Notes: generated by a model not told the origin, from the letters alone. Counted from the stretch's first letter, positions 25,529 through 34,264 are shown. The stretch: 64,000 nt of DNA from Pseudomonas lini (GCF_030812475.1 NZ_JAUSSR010000014.1:124001-188000); one strand, 5' to 3'. Numbers and translations are program-made.

Positions 25529-28108
25529 ATGAATAAAGCCCTCTCCGATCTGTCCTCCCACACGCCGATGATGCAGCAGTACTGGCGCCTGAAAAACCAG
25601 CACCCCGACCAGCTGATGTTCTATCGCATGGGTGACTTCTACGAGATCTTCTATGAAGACGCGAAGAAGGCCGCCAAGTTGCTGGACATTACCCTGACCG
25701 CCCGTGGGCAGTCGGCCGGGCAGGCGATTCCGATGTGCGGGATTCCTTACCACGCCGCCGAAGGTTACCTGGCGAAACTGGTGAAGCTCGGCGAGTCGGT
25801 GGTGATCTGCGAGCAGGTCGGCGACCCGGCCACCAGTAAAGGCCCGGTGGATCGTCAGGTGGTGCGGATCATCACCCCGGGCACGGTGAGTGACGAGGCG
25901 CTGCTGGATGAGCGTCGGGATAACCTGATCGCCGCAGTGCTGGGTGACGAGCGCCTGTTCGGCCTAGCCGTGCTGGACATCACCAGCGGCAACTTCACGG
26001 TGCTGGAAATCAAGGGCTGGGAAAACCTGCTGGCGGAACTGGAGCGGGTCAATCCGGTGGAGCTGATGATCCCGGATGACTGGCCCAAAGATTTGCCCGC
26101 GGAAAAACGTCGTGGGGTTCGTCGCCGTGCGCCGTGGGATTTCGAACGTGACTCGGCGCTGAAAAGTCTCTGCCAGCAATTCTCGACCCAGGACCTGAAA
26201 GGTTTCGGCTGCGAGAACCTGACCCTGGCCATCGGCGCTGCCGGTTGCCTGCTGAGCTATGCCAAGGAAACCCAGCGCACCGCCCTGCCCCACTTGCGCA
26301 GCCTGCGGCATGAACGTCTGGACGATACCGTGGTGCTGGATGGCGCGAGCCGTCGCAACCTGGAACTGGACACCAACCTGGCCGGTGGTCGGGATAACAC
26401 CTTGCAATCGGTGGTCGATCGCTGCCAGACCGCCATGGGCAGCCGATTGCTGACCCGCTGGCTGAACCGCCCCCTGCGCGATCTCAGCGTCCTGCTGGCA
26501 CGCCAGACCTCGATCACTTGCCTGCTCGACGGCTACCGCTTCGAAAAACTGCAACCGCAGCTCAAGGAAATCGGCGACATCGAGCGGATCCTGGCGCGGA
26601 TCGGCCTGCGCAATGCACGTCCTCGTGACCTGGCTCGCCTGCGCGACGCCCTCGGCGCACTACCGGAACTGCAAGTGGCGATGACCGAGCTCGAAGCTCC
26701 GCACATCATTCAACTGGCGAAGACCACCAGCACCTACCCGGAACTGGCGGCCCTGCTGGAAAAAGCCATCGTCGACAACCCGCCCGCCGTCATCCGTGAC
26801 GGCGGCGTGCTGAAAACCGGTTACGACAGCGAACTCGACGAGCTGCAATCGCTCAGCGAAAACGCCGGTCAGTTCCTGATCGACCTTGAAGCGCGGGAGA
26901 AGGCCCGCACCGGCCTGTCGCACCTGAAGGTCGGCTACAACCGCATTCACGGTTACTTCATCGAGTTGCCGAGCAAACAGGCCGAATCCGCGCCGGCCGA
27001 CTACATCCGCCGCCAGACGCTCAAAGGTGCCGAGCGCTTCATCACCCCGGAACTGAAGGCCTTCGAAGACAAGGCGCTGTCGGCCAAGAGCCGCGCCCTG
27101 GCCCGCGAGAAGATGCTCTACGAAGCGTTGCTCGAAGACCTGATCGCCCAGTTGCCGCCCCTGCAGGATACCGCCGCCGCCCTGGCCGAGCTGGACGTGC
27201 TGAGCAACCTGGCCGAGCGCGCACTGAACCTGGACCTGAACTGCCCGCGTTTCGTCGACGAGCCCTGCATGCGCATCAGCCAGGGTCGTCACCCGGTGGT
27301 CGAGCAAGTGCTGACCACGCCGTTCGTGGCCAACGACCTGAGCCTCGACGACAATACGCGCATGCTGGTGATCACCGGTCCGAACATGGGCGGTAAATCC
27401 ACCTACATGCGTCAGACCGCGCTGATCGTACTGCTGGCGCACATTGGCAGTTTCGTGCCGGCGGCCAGCTGCGAACTGTCGCTGGTGGATCGGATCTTTA
27501 CCCGGATCGGCTCCAGCGATGACCTGGCGGGCGGGCGTTCGACCTTCATGGTCGAAATGAGCGAAACCGCCAACATTCTGCACAACGCCACCGAGCGCAG
27601 CCTGGTGCTGATGGACGAAGTCGGTCGCGGCACCAGCACCTTCGATGGCCTCTCCCTGGCCTGGGCCGCCGCCGAACGCCTGGCGCACCTGCGGGCCTAC
27701 ACGCTGTTCGCCACGCACTATTTCGAACTGACGGTGTTGCCGGAAGCCCAGCCGCTGGTGGCCAACGTGCACCTCAATGCCACCGAGCATAATGAGCGCA
27801 TCGTGTTCCTGCATCATGTGCTGCCAGGGCCTGCCAGCCAGAGCTATGGCCTGGCGGTTGCGCAGTTGGCCGGTGTGCCGAGCGAAGTGATCGTGCGGGC
27901 TCGCGAGCATCTGGGCCGACTGGAGGCCACTGCCCTGCCCCATGAAACGCCGAAGCCCGCCAAGGGCAAACCGGCCGCGCCGCAGCAGAGCGACATGTTC
28001 GCCAGCCTGCCGCATCCGGTGCTGGATGAACTGGCTAAACTCGATCTGGATGACATGACCCCGCGTCGTGCGCTCGAAATGCTCTATACACTGAAGACAC
28101 GGGTCTAA
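25529..28108 (+). CDS. mutS: DNA mismatch repair protein MutS
   Basis: Recognises mismatches and small loops and starts methyl-independent mismatch repair with MutL. The 859 residues include the mismatch-contacting Phe-x-Glu motif (GDFYEIFYEDA, Phe37/Glu39), the connector and lever domains, and the ABC-type ATPase with Walker A TGPNMGGKSTYM near 617-628 and DEVGRGTSTFDG. The C-terminal dimerisation/tetramerisation tail is present. The ATG at 25529 is the conserved start. The in-frame open stretch upstream lies antisense to pncC and is not coding. fdxA follows 142 bp later. Confidence 0.98.
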   Translation: MNKALSDLSSHTPMMQQYWRLKNQHPDQLMFYRMGDFYEIFYEDAKKAAKLLDITLTARGQSAGQAIPMCGIPYHAAEGYLAKLVKLGESVVICEQVGDPATSKGPVDRQVVRIITPGTVSDEALLDERRDNLIAAVLGDERLFGLAVLDITSGNFTVLEIKGWENLLAELERVNPVELMIPDDWPKDLPAEKRRGVRRRAPWDFERDSALKSLCQQFSTQDLKGFGCENLTLAIGAAGCLLSYAKETQRTALPHLRSLRHERLDDTVVLDGASRRNLELDTNLAGGRDNTLQSVVDRCQTAMGSRLLTRWLNRPLRDLSVLLARQTSITCLLDGYRFEKLQPQLKEIGDIERILARIGLRNARPRDLARLRDALGALPELQVAMTELEAPHIIQLAKTTSTYPELAALLEKAIVDNPPAVIRDGGVLKTGYDSELDELQSLSENAGQFLIDLEAREKARTGLSHLKVGYNRIHGYFIELPSKQAESAPADYIRRQTLKGAERFITPELKAFEDKALSAKSRALAREKMLYEALLEDLIAQLPPLQDTAAALAELDVLSNLAERALNLDLNCPRFVDEPCMRISQGRHPVVEQVLTTPFVANDLSLDDNTRMLVITGPNMGGKSTYMRQTALIVLLAHIGSFVPAASCELSLVDRIFTRIGSSDDLAGGRSTFMVEMSETANILHNATERSLVLMDEVGRGTSTFDGLSLAWAAAERLAHLRAYTLFATHYFELTVLPEAQPLVANVHLNATEHNERIVFLHHVLPGPASQSYGLAVAQLAGVPSEVIVRAREHLGRLEATALPHETPKPAKGKPAAPQQSDMFASLPHPVLDELAKLDLDDMTPRRALEMLYTLKTRV

Positions 28109-28141
28109 CGCACTTGCGTGCAAGCTGTTAGAATCTCGCGC

Positions 28142-28217
28142 GGTTTGGGATGCTGCTGGCTAATAGCCTGGCCAGCAGACTATCGCTCCCGAACCTGGCG
28201 ACCCCAACGTGAAGGGG
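28142..28217 (+). other. Structured 5' leader of fdxA
   Basis: GGTTTGGGA (28142-28150) pairs with TCCCGAACC (28187-28195) and encloses a perfect 8-bp hairpin (28153-28160/28171-28178). A CCCC/GGGG hairpin at 28202-28217 follows before the ribosome-binding site. Identified by eye in the mutS-fdxA gap. Confidence 0.45.
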
Positions 28218-28250
28218 CTCCGCTGCCGCCGCCTGAGGAGAAATCTAGAA

Positions 28251-28574
28251 ATGACCTTCGTCGTCACCGACAACTGCATCAAGTGCAAGTACACCGACTG
28301 CGTAGAAGTCTGTCCGGTGGACTGCTTTTACGAAGGCCCGAACTTCCTGGTGATTCACCCGGATGAGTGCATCGACTGCGCACTGTGCGAGCCTGAATGC
28401 CCTGCCGTGGCCATCTTCTCTGAAGATGAAGTCCCTGAAGATATGCAGGAGTTCATTCAGCTGAACGTTGAGCTGGCCGAAATCTGGCCCAACATCACAG
28501 AGAAAAAAGAATCGCTGCCCGATGCCGAAGAGTGGGATGGCGTCAAAGGCAAGATCAAAGACCTCGAACGCTGA
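28251..28574 (+). CDS. fdxA: Ferredoxin I, 7Fe-8S type
   Basis: Small electron carrier of the seven-iron type. The 107 residues have cysteines at 9, 12, 17, 21, 25, 40, 43, 46 and 50, fitting a 3Fe-4S cluster plus a 4Fe-4S cluster, as in Azotobacter FdI and Pseudomonas FdxA. The C-terminal 50 residues are acidic. GAGGAG lies upstream of the ATG. The leader can form nested hairpins, and an intrinsic terminator follows before rsmZ on the other strand. Confidence 0.97.
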   Translation: MTFVVTDNCIKCKYTDCVEVCPVDCFYEGPNFLVIHPDECIDCALCEPECPAVAIFSEDEVPEDMQEFIQLNVELAEIWPNITEKKESLPDAEEWDGVKGKIKDLER

Positions 28575-28590
28575 TTGCTCCGCGTTCTCG

Positions 28591-28614
28591 AAAAGGCCCC
28601 CTGCGGGCCTTTTT
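28591..28614 (+). terminator. Intrinsic terminator of fdxA
   Basis: AAAAGGCCC-CCTGC-GGGCCTTTTT hairpin with a T-run, 17 bp after the stop. Confidence 0.9.
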
Positions 28615-28637
28615 GCTTTTATGACTTTATTGCAGAC

Positions 28638-28662
28638 AAAAAAAGGGGCGGTTTGACCCGCC
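28638..28662 (-). terminator. Intrinsic terminator of rsmZ
   Basis: GGGCGG-GTCAAA-CCGCCC stem followed by seven T on the minus strand. Confidence 0.92.
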
Positions 28663-28766
28663 CACATTTTTTTCCCTAGTCCCTGTGTTCCTTTTCATCG
28701 TCCTGATGAAACGCGTCCTGCGATGTCCTTTCCCCTCATCCTTGAAGGGCGTGTCCGTCCGTTGAC
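28638..28766 (-). ncRNA. rsmZ: Small regulatory RNA RsmZ (sequesters RsmA/RsmE)
   Basis: A ~129-nt RNA on the minus strand between fdxA and rpoS, the known rsmZ locus. It begins TGTCAACGGACGG and has many GGA motifs (seven or more), several in hairpin loops such as TCATCAGGACGATGA and GACATCGCAGGACGCG. It ends in a GGGCGGGTCAAACCGCCC hairpin followed by seven T. RsmZ titrates RsmA/RsmE away from target mRNAs and relieves repression of secondary metabolism genes under GacS/GacA control. A TATTCA -10 lies at 28773-28778. The 5' end is inferred from similarity to the CHA0 RNA. Confidence 0.95.
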
Positions 28767-28940
28767 ACAACCTGAATACTAAAGCGTTCCCGCCCGGGAG
28801 CAAGCGGCCGAAAACGCCCTGGTTCGGCTGTCATATGCTGGTAACTTAATAAAATAAGCACATAAATCAGAGAGATAAGCGCAGGGCAAAAGAAACGTGG
28901 AACACTGCCACACTGTAAAGATAACGAAAACCTACATAAG

Positions 28941-28958
28941 GGTAAGCAAAGACTTACA
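28941..28958 (-). promoter_or_regulatory. GacA-type upstream activating sequence of rsmZ
   Basis: Read on the minus strand the site is TGTAAGTCTTTGCTTACC, matching the GacA palindrome TGTAAG-N6-CTTACA with only the last base changed. It lies about 175-190 bp upstream of the rsmZ start, the distance seen in other fluorescent pseudomonads. Confidence 0.88.
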
Positions 28959-29019
28959 GCACGAGACTACAAAGCTGATGTGATGTCGCAGCCGTATCAA
29001 AACCCTTTGCTGCACTCAC

Positions 29020-29047
29020 AAAAAACCCCGAACCAGTCGGGGTTTTT
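29020..29047 (-). terminator. Intrinsic terminator of rpoS
   Basis: CCCCGA/TCGGGG stem flanked by A6 and T5, so it can act on both strands; it lies 22 bp after the rpoS stop codon. Confidence 0.88.
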
Positions 29048-29069
29048 GTGCAGCGTGCCTGGCGACTAC

Positions 29070-30077
29070 TTATTGAAACAACGACTCGCTCGACAGGCCG
29101 TTCTTTTCGAGAATCTCCCGAAGGCGTTTCAGGCCTTCAACCTGGATCTGTCTGACCCGTTCCCGGGTCAGGCCGATTTCCAGGCCTACATCTTCAAGCG
29201 TGCTGCTCTCGTGCCCTCGCAGGCCGAAGCGGCGGATGACCACCTCACGCTGCTTGTCGGTCAGTTCAGAGAGCCATTGATCGATGCTCTGGGACAGGTC
29301 GTCATCCTGCAACAGTTCACATGGATCGGTTGGGCGGTCATCGGTAAGGGTGTCCAGCAGGGTTTTGTCCGAATCCGGGCCCAACGAGACGTCGACCGAA
29401 GATACCCGCTCGTTAAGGCCGAGCATGCGCTTGACCTCTGCCACTGGTTTTTCCAGCAGGTTGGCGATTTCTTCGGGTGAGGGTTCATGATCGAGTTTTT
29501 GTGTCAGTTCCCGTGCAGCCCGCAGGTAGACGTTAAGCTCCTTGACCACATGGATCGGCAACCGGATGGTCCGGGTCTGATTCATGATTGCGCGCTCGAT
29601 GGTCTGACGAATCCACCAGGTCGCGTAGGTCGAAAAGCGGAAGCCACGTTCAGGGTCGAACTTTTCTACCGCCCGGATAAGCCCGAGGTTGCCCTCTTCG
29701 ATCAAGTCCAGCAGCGACAGGCCACGATTGACGTAACGCCGGGCGATCTTCACCACCAGCCTCAGGTTACTTTCAATCATGCGTTTGCGCCCGGCAGGAT
29801 CTCCACTTTGCGACAAGCGCGCAAAATGAACTTCTTCTTCGGGGGATAACAGGGGGGAGAAACCGATCTCATTGAGATACAGCTGCGTGGCATCGAGTGC
29901 ACGCGTGTAATCAATGTACTTGTGTTGCTTTAACGAAGCGGAGTGTTTGGATTTTGTACGAACGGAAGGTGGTGCAGCCCCTTCATCATTCGACATCGGA
30001 TCCGTGTCGATGCCGGTCTCCATAAGGAGAACCTCATCGTCGATGTCAAACTCCGGCACTTCTTTACTGAGAGCCAT
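29070..30077 (-). CDS. rpoS: RNA polymerase sigma factor RpoS (sigma-38)
   Basis: Stationary-phase and general stress sigma factor. The 335 residues have region 1.2 (DATQLYLNEIGFSPLLS), region 2 (NLRLVVKIARRYVNRGLSLLDLIEEGN, FRFSTYATWWIRQTI), region 3 and region 4.2 (LEDVGLEIGLTRERVRQIQVEGLKRLRE). As in E. coli, the main rpoS promoter probably lies inside upstream nlpD. rsmZ lies just downstream on the same strand, separated by the rpoS terminator and the Gac-controlled promoter. Confidence 0.98.
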   Translation of the reverse strand: MALSKEVPEFDIDDEVLLMETGIDTDPMSNDEGAAPPSVRTKSKHSASLKQHKYIDYTRALDATQLYLNEIGFSPLLSPEEEVHFARLSQSGDPAGRKRMIESNLRLVVKIARRYVNRGLSLLDLIEEGNLGLIRAVEKFDPERGFRFSTYATWWIRQTIERAIMNQTRTIRLPIHVVKELNVYLRAARELTQKLDHEPSPEEIANLLEKPVAEVKRMLGLNERVSSVDVSLGPDSDKTLLDTLTDDRPTDPCELLQDDDLSQSIDQWLSELTDKQREVVIRRFGLRGHESSTLEDVGLEIGLTRERVRQIQVEGLKRLREILEKNGLSSESLFQ

Positions 30078-30182
30078 TGTTATAGTCCTTTGGTGAGTTC
30101 GACCCCAGGCTCAAGCGGCGCCTATATCCTTGGCAACGCTGGAGCCTGTCCCCTCTACGTGACGGAACAGGCTGGATAGCAA

Positions 30183-31040
30183 TCAACGACGTGGCAGGAA
30201 TTGCAGCGGATCTACAGGTTTACCCTGTCGGCGAATCTCAAAGTGCAGTTTCACCCGGTCTGTACCCGTGGACCCCATTTCGGCAATTGTCTGTCCGACC
30301 TTGACCTGCTGCCCCTCCTGAACCAACAGCCTGCGGTTATGTCCGTAGGCACTGACGTAGGTATCGCTGTGTTTGATGATGACTAATTCGCCGTAGCCCC
30401 TTAAGCCACTCCCGGCGTATACCACCGTCCCATCAGACGCAGCTAAAACAGGCTGTCCCAAATCCCCGGCGATATCAATTCCTTTATTCAAACTGCCGTT
30501 TGAAGAGAATTTACCAATGAGAATGCCATTAGAAGGCCACCCCCAGCCGGTCGGGGCGGGACCCGCTGGCGGCATCGGAACGGCTGCAGGTTTGTTCGCG
30601 ACGGACGGTACGACCACCGCCGTGCCAGTGGTCCCACCGGTAGCGGGACGACGGAAGACGGTGGTTTTACTCGACGATGAAGGTGTTGAACTGGCTGAAC
30701 TGACCACGGTTGCCGGCGTTGAACCGGTGCGACCGTCAAAGCGAATCGTCTGACCTGGATGGATCGTGTAGGGCGCAGGAATGTTGTTGCGCGCTGCCAG
30801 CGCCTTGTAATCCCAGCCGTAGCGGAAGGCGATGGAGAACAGGGTGTCCTTGGGACGAACGACGTATTGACCCGTCGTCACTGCCGGTCGCTGCGCGACA
30901 GATTTGTTGCGCTCGATGACGCGCACGTCGCTCGACTTGTTGCTGGAACAACCAACCAGCAAGGTGCTCAAGACGAGGCCAGTCACCAGGCGCTGAAAGC
31001 TCGTTATACCCATTCGCTGCGCAATGACTGTAAGACTCAC
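30183..31040 (-). CDS. nlpD: Lipoprotein NlpD, LysM and LytM domains
   Basis: Activator of periplasmic amidases at the division site. The 285-residue product has a signal sequence with lipobox LLVGC (Cys31), a LysM peptidoglycan-binding domain (YVVRPKDTLFSIAFRYGWDY onward) and a Ser/Pro linker. The C-terminal LytM (M23) domain has NKGIDIAGDLG and KLHFEIR. The first metal ligand is Asn instead of His, so it is probably catalytically inactive, as in E. coli NlpD. The GTG at 31040 (MSLTVIAQRM) is preferred because AGGGAG lies 6-8 nt upstream. rpoS follows after 105 bp. Confidence 0.95.
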   Translation of the reverse strand: MSLTVIAQRMGITSFQRLVTGLVLSTLLVGCSSNKSSDVRVIERNKSVAQRPAVTTGQYVVRPKDTLFSIAFRYGWDYKALAARNNIPAPYTIHPGQTIRFDGRTGSTPATVVSSASSTPSSSSKTTVFRRPATGGTTGTAVVVPSVANKPAAVPMPPAGPAPTGWGWPSNGILIGKFSSNGSLNKGIDIAGDLGQPVLAASDGTVVYAGSGLRGYGELVIIKHSDTYVSAYGHNRRLLVQEGQQVKVGQTIAEMGSTGTDRVKLHFEIRRQGKPVDPLQFLPRR

Positions 31041-31239
31041 CCGCCGCTCCCTTTGTGGTGGCTGAAAATGTGGATTGCCGTATTCCGGCAGAAAGTCGCA
31101 AGTATAACGGGCCGTGCAGGCTTTACCTTTAATGAAGCGAGGCACACGTTTGCTACCTGTCGATGCGCCCCGTTTAATCGATCGATGCCGCTGTAAGACA
31201 GGGACAATCGAAGAGAATTCAGCGCGTCGAAACAAATGC

Positions 31240-31917
31240 TCAGGCCAGCGGACCGTTGAGCAATGGAACGAAGCGCACAGACCCGAGAACGCGTCTGGAA
31301 AAACCCTGTTCTTCCCGAATGATCAACATCAATTGTTGAACCTCGCCGGAGCCGACCGGAATCACCAATCGCCCCCCCGGCGCCAATTGATCGAGCAATG
31401 CCTGAGGCACTTCGGTGGCCACGGCGGTGACGATGATGCCGTTGTACGGCGCCAGCGCCGGCCAGCCCTCCCAGCCATCGCCCCAGCGAAACACCACGTT
31501 GCGCAAGTTGAGCTCGACCAGGCGCTCCTTGGCCCGGTCCTGCAGCACCTTGATGCGCTCGACCGAAAACACCCGCTCGACCAGTTGCGACAGGATCGCG
31601 GTCTGATAGCCCGAGCCCGTGCCGATCTCCATGACCTTGTCCAGAGGACCTGCCTCCAGCAACAGTTCGCTCATCCGGGCGACCATGTAAGGCTGGGAGA
31701 TGGTCTGGTTGTTCCCGATCGGCAACGCCGTGTCTTCATAGGCACGGTGGGCCAGCGCCTCGTCGACGAACAGGTGACGCGGTGTACGGCGAATCACCTC
31801 CAGCACCTTGGCGTTGGAGATGCCCTCCTCATACAACCGCTGAATCAGGCGCTCGCGGGTTCGTTGCGAGGTCATCCCGATGCCGCGATGCAGCATGTGG
31901 TCTTGTTCACGAGCCAT
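31240..31917 (-). CDS. pcm: Protein-L-isoaspartate O-methyltransferase
   Basis: Repairs damaged proteins by methylating L-isoaspartyl residues with S-adenosylmethionine. It has 225 residues, or 211 if the internal ATG at 31875 is used. The motif VMEIGTGSGYQTAIL is the SAM-binding motif I; RTPRHLFVDEALAHRAYEDTALPIG and QTISQPYMVARM are family hallmarks. The ATG at 31917 overlaps the surE stop codon by one base (TAATG), favouring the longer start and coupling. Its place between surE and nlpD-rpoS is conserved in gamma-proteobacteria. Confidence 0.96.
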   Translation of the reverse strand: MAREQDHMLHRGIGMTSQRTRERLIQRLYEEGISNAKVLEVIRRTPRHLFVDEALAHRAYEDTALPIGNNQTISQPYMVARMSELLLEAGPLDKVMEIGTGSGYQTAILSQLVERVFSVERIKVLQDRAKERLVELNLRNVVFRWGDGWEGWPALAPYNGIIVTAVATEVPQALLDQLAPGGRLVIPVGSGEVQQLMLIIREEQGFSRRVLGSVRFVPLLNGPLA

Positions 31918-32666
31918 TAGCGCAGTCCCTCGAGCCAGCCATCAATACTTCTGAAGGCGTCATTGAAGGTGCGATCCAGTTGCAGCGGGGTGATTGAAAC
32001 ATAGCCCTGCATCACCGCATGGAAATCGGTGCCCGGACCGCCATCCTCGGCGTCCCCCGCCGCGGCGATCCAGTAACCGGATTTGCCCCGCGGATCGACC
32101 ACTTTCAACGGCGCCGCAGCGCGGGCGCGATGGCCGAGGCGAGTCAGTTGTATGCCGCGGATGTGGTCCAGCGGCAAATTGGGAATGTTCACGTTCAGCA
32201 CCGTGCGCGGTGGCAGATCGAGGTCCGCATGAGCCTCCACCAGTTTGCGCGCAAAATAAGCGGCTGTGGAAAGGTTCTCTACTTGCCGTGAGACCAACGA
32301 AAAGGCGAACGAAGGACGCGCCAGGAAACGCCCTTCGAGGGCGGCGGCCACAGTCCCGGAATACAGCACATCGTCCCCGAGATTGGCGCCCAGGTTGATC
32401 CCGGACACCACCATGTCCGGTTCTTGCTCCAGCAGACCGTTAAGCCCCAGGTGGACGCAATCGGTGGGCGTGCCGTTAAGGCTGATAAAGCCGTTGGCCA
32501 GGGTTTGCGGGTGCAGCGGACGGTCGAGCGTCAGCGAACTGCTGGCGCCGCTTTTGTCCTGGTCCGGGGCGACAACCACGCATTCGGTGTAATCCGCCAG
32601 CGCAGCATAAAGCGCGGCGAGACCGGGTGCGGTTACCCCATCATCGTTAGAAATCAGAATACGCAT
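31917..32666 (-). CDS. surE: 5'-nucleotidase SurE
   Basis: Metal-dependent nucleotidase and exopolyphosphatase for nucleoside monophosphates, linked to stationary-phase survival. The 249 residues begin MRILISNDDG, with the metal-binding Asp-Asp pair. VVAPDQDKSGASSSLTL, GTPTDCV and SGINLGANLGDDVLYSGTV are typical. The start lies inside the 3' end of truD (13-nt overlap) and the stop overlaps pcm, so translation of this operon is tightly coupled. Confidence 0.97.
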   Translation of the reverse strand: MRILISNDDGVTAPGLAALYAALADYTECVVVAPDQDKSGASSSLTLDRPLHPQTLANGFISLNGTPTDCVHLGLNGLLEQEPDMVVSGINLGANLGDDVLYSGTVAAALEGRFLARPSFAFSLVSRQVENLSTAAYFARKLVEAHADLDLPPRTVLNVNIPNLPLDHIRGIQLTRLGHRARAAAPLKVVDPRGKSGYWIAAAGDAEDGGPGTDFHAVMQGYVSITPLQLDRTFNDAFRSIDGWLEGLR

Positions 32667-33712
32667 GGGCTGTCCGTCTGCCCCACCGGCACCAGATCGA
32701 CGAGTTCGCGCACCAATACGGTGGCGAAGCATCCGGCCGGCAGGACGAATTCCAGTTGCAGAATGTCAGGCTCGGGATAATGCCACGTCAACCCACCAAT
32801 GGGCAGCCGCAGGATGCGACGTTCGTGGCTCATTCCGGCGTTAATCAACCAATCGCGTAGATCCGCCTCGCGTGCGGCGATTGCCTGTTCCAATTCATGG
32901 ACAGCGCCCGAGGCCGGCGAGTCACCTTCGCCCCACTGCGGACCGGTCGGGTGCAGGTCGAGAATTGCCAGGCGCGGGTCGCTGCACTCGGCAACGCCGG
33001 CGGGAAAGAAACTGCGGCTGTCGGTGAAGGCAAGCAAATCGCCGACCTGTGCACACTGCCAGGTGCCATCGGCGACTCGCGCCGCCAACACTTGGTTAAA
33101 CAGAAAACTACGGGCCGTTGAAAGCAGGCGCGAACGCACATTGCGCTGCTCCGGCAACGCCTTGCGCGCGGCCCAGGCACGGGCATCGACCACGTTGCCG
33201 CCGTCAAACCCGAAGCGCTGGGCGCCGAAATAATTGGGAACACCTTGCTTGGCAATCCGTTGCAGACGCTCTTCGATTGCCGCCTTGTCGCCCGCGAATT
33301 GAGTCAGGCGCAAGGTGAAGCCATTGGCCGAATGGGCACCACGTTGCAGTTTGCGTTTGTGCCGGCCGGTCTTGAGGATTTTCAACGTATCGTTTTCGGC
33401 AGGCGACAAATCCGGATCAGCCTTGCCCGGCAGCTGTACGCTGAACCACTGACGCGTCAGCGCCTGACGGTCCTTGAGGCCCGCGTAACTGACGGTGCGC
33501 AAGGGCACGCCAGCCGCTTTGGCGATCCGCCGCGCCGCTTCTTCGGTATTCAGACCGCGCTTTTCCACCCAGATCCACAGGTGCTCGCCATCGCCACTGA
33601 GGGGGATATCGAGCACTTCATCGACTTGAAAGTCTTCAGCCGTCGCTTTCAATACGGCGCTGCCGAGGGCTTCACCGTAGGCACGGGGACCGAGCAATTG
33701 CAGGTCGTTCAT
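32654..33712 (-). CDS. truD: tRNA pseudouridine(13) synthase TruD
   Basis: Converts U13 of tRNA-Glu to pseudouridine. The 352 residues match the family: EDFQVDEVL near the N-terminus, then GLNTEEAARRIAKAAGV. The catalytic Asp is in SYAGLKDRQALTRQWFSV (near residue 80), and QGVPNYFGAQRFG follows. The TRUD insertion domain follows in the second half. Its ATG overlaps the ispF stop by four bases and its 3' end overlaps surE. Confidence 0.97.
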   Translation of the reverse strand: MNDLQLLGPRAYGEALGSAVLKATAEDFQVDEVLDIPLSGDGEHLWIWVEKRGLNTEEAARRIAKAAGVPLRTVSYAGLKDRQALTRQWFSVQLPGKADPDLSPAENDTLKILKTGRHKRKLQRGAHSANGFTLRLTQFAGDKAAIEERLQRIAKQGVPNYFGAQRFGFDGGNVVDARAWAARKALPEQRNVRSRLLSTARSFLFNQVLAARVADGTWQCAQVGDLLAFTDSRSFFPAGVAECSDPRLAILDLHPTGPQWGEGDSPASGAVHELEQAIAAREADLRDWLINAGMSHERRILRLPIGGLTWHYPEPDILQLEFVLPAGCFATVLVRELVDLVPVGQTDSPCVF

Positions 33713-34182
33713 ACGCGCAGCAACAAGGCAACGGAATGCACGGCAATACCTTCTTCGCGACCGACAAAGCCGAGCTTTTCGGTGGTGGTGGCTTTCACGT
33801 TCACTTGATCCAACTCAACTTGAAGATCCGCGGCAATCAGCGCGCGCATCGATTCGATATGCGGGGCCATTTTTGGCGCCTGGGCGACGATGGTGTTATC
33901 GACGTTGCCGACTTTCCAGCCTTTGGCGTGGATCAATCCGACGACGTGACGCAACAGCACGCGGCTGTCGGCGCCCTTGAATGTCGGGTCGGTGTCCGGG
34001 AAGTGTTTGCCGATGTCGCCCAGCGCGGCCGCGCCAAGCAAGGCATCGCTCAAGGCGTGCAGCAGGACGTCACCGTCGGAATGAGCGAGCAGCCCGAAGC
34101 CGTGTGCAATCCGCACGCCGCCCAGAGTAATGAAATCGCCTTCAGCGAAACGGTGCACATCGTAGCCGTGGCCAATACGCAT
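33709..34182 (-). CDS. ispF: 2-C-methyl-D-erythritol 2,4-cyclodiphosphate synthase
   Basis: Fifth step of the MEP isoprenoid pathway. The 157 residues show zinc ligands in GHGYDVHRF (Asp8, His10) and the LAHSDGDVLLHALSDALLGAAALGDIGKHFPDTDP block. AHGFGLLAHSDGD and KATTTEKLGFVGREEGI are family signatures. The start codon directly follows the T-run of an intrinsic-type hairpin and has no separate Shine-Dalgarno sequence, which is unusual. In this genome ispD lies about 3.5 kb away, not fused or adjacent. Confidence 0.97.
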   Translation of the reverse strand: MRIGHGYDVHRFAEGDFITLGGVRIAHGFGLLAHSDGDVLLHALSDALLGAAALGDIGKHFPDTDPTFKGADSRVLLRHVVGLIHAKGWKVGNVDNTIVAQAPKMAPHIESMRALIAADLQVELDQVNVKATTTEKLGFVGREEGIAVHSVALLLRV

Positions 34183-34212
34183 AAAAAAACGCCCCGATTT
34201 TTGTCAGGGCGT
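34183..34212 (-). terminator. Intrinsic terminator-like hairpin abutting the ispF start codon
   Basis: On the minus strand CGCCCTGA pairs with TCGGGGCG (one wobble) across a 6-nt loop and is followed by seven T. The next three bases are the ispF ATG. It should end fghA transcripts. The only purine-rich sequence that could serve as ispF ribosome-binding site (GGGG) is inside the stem. Confidence 0.85.
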
Positions 34213-34264
34213 GATTCTACCTGCATTAGGCGAGGGGGTGCTCTCAATTAGTTTCCCCTCGGCG

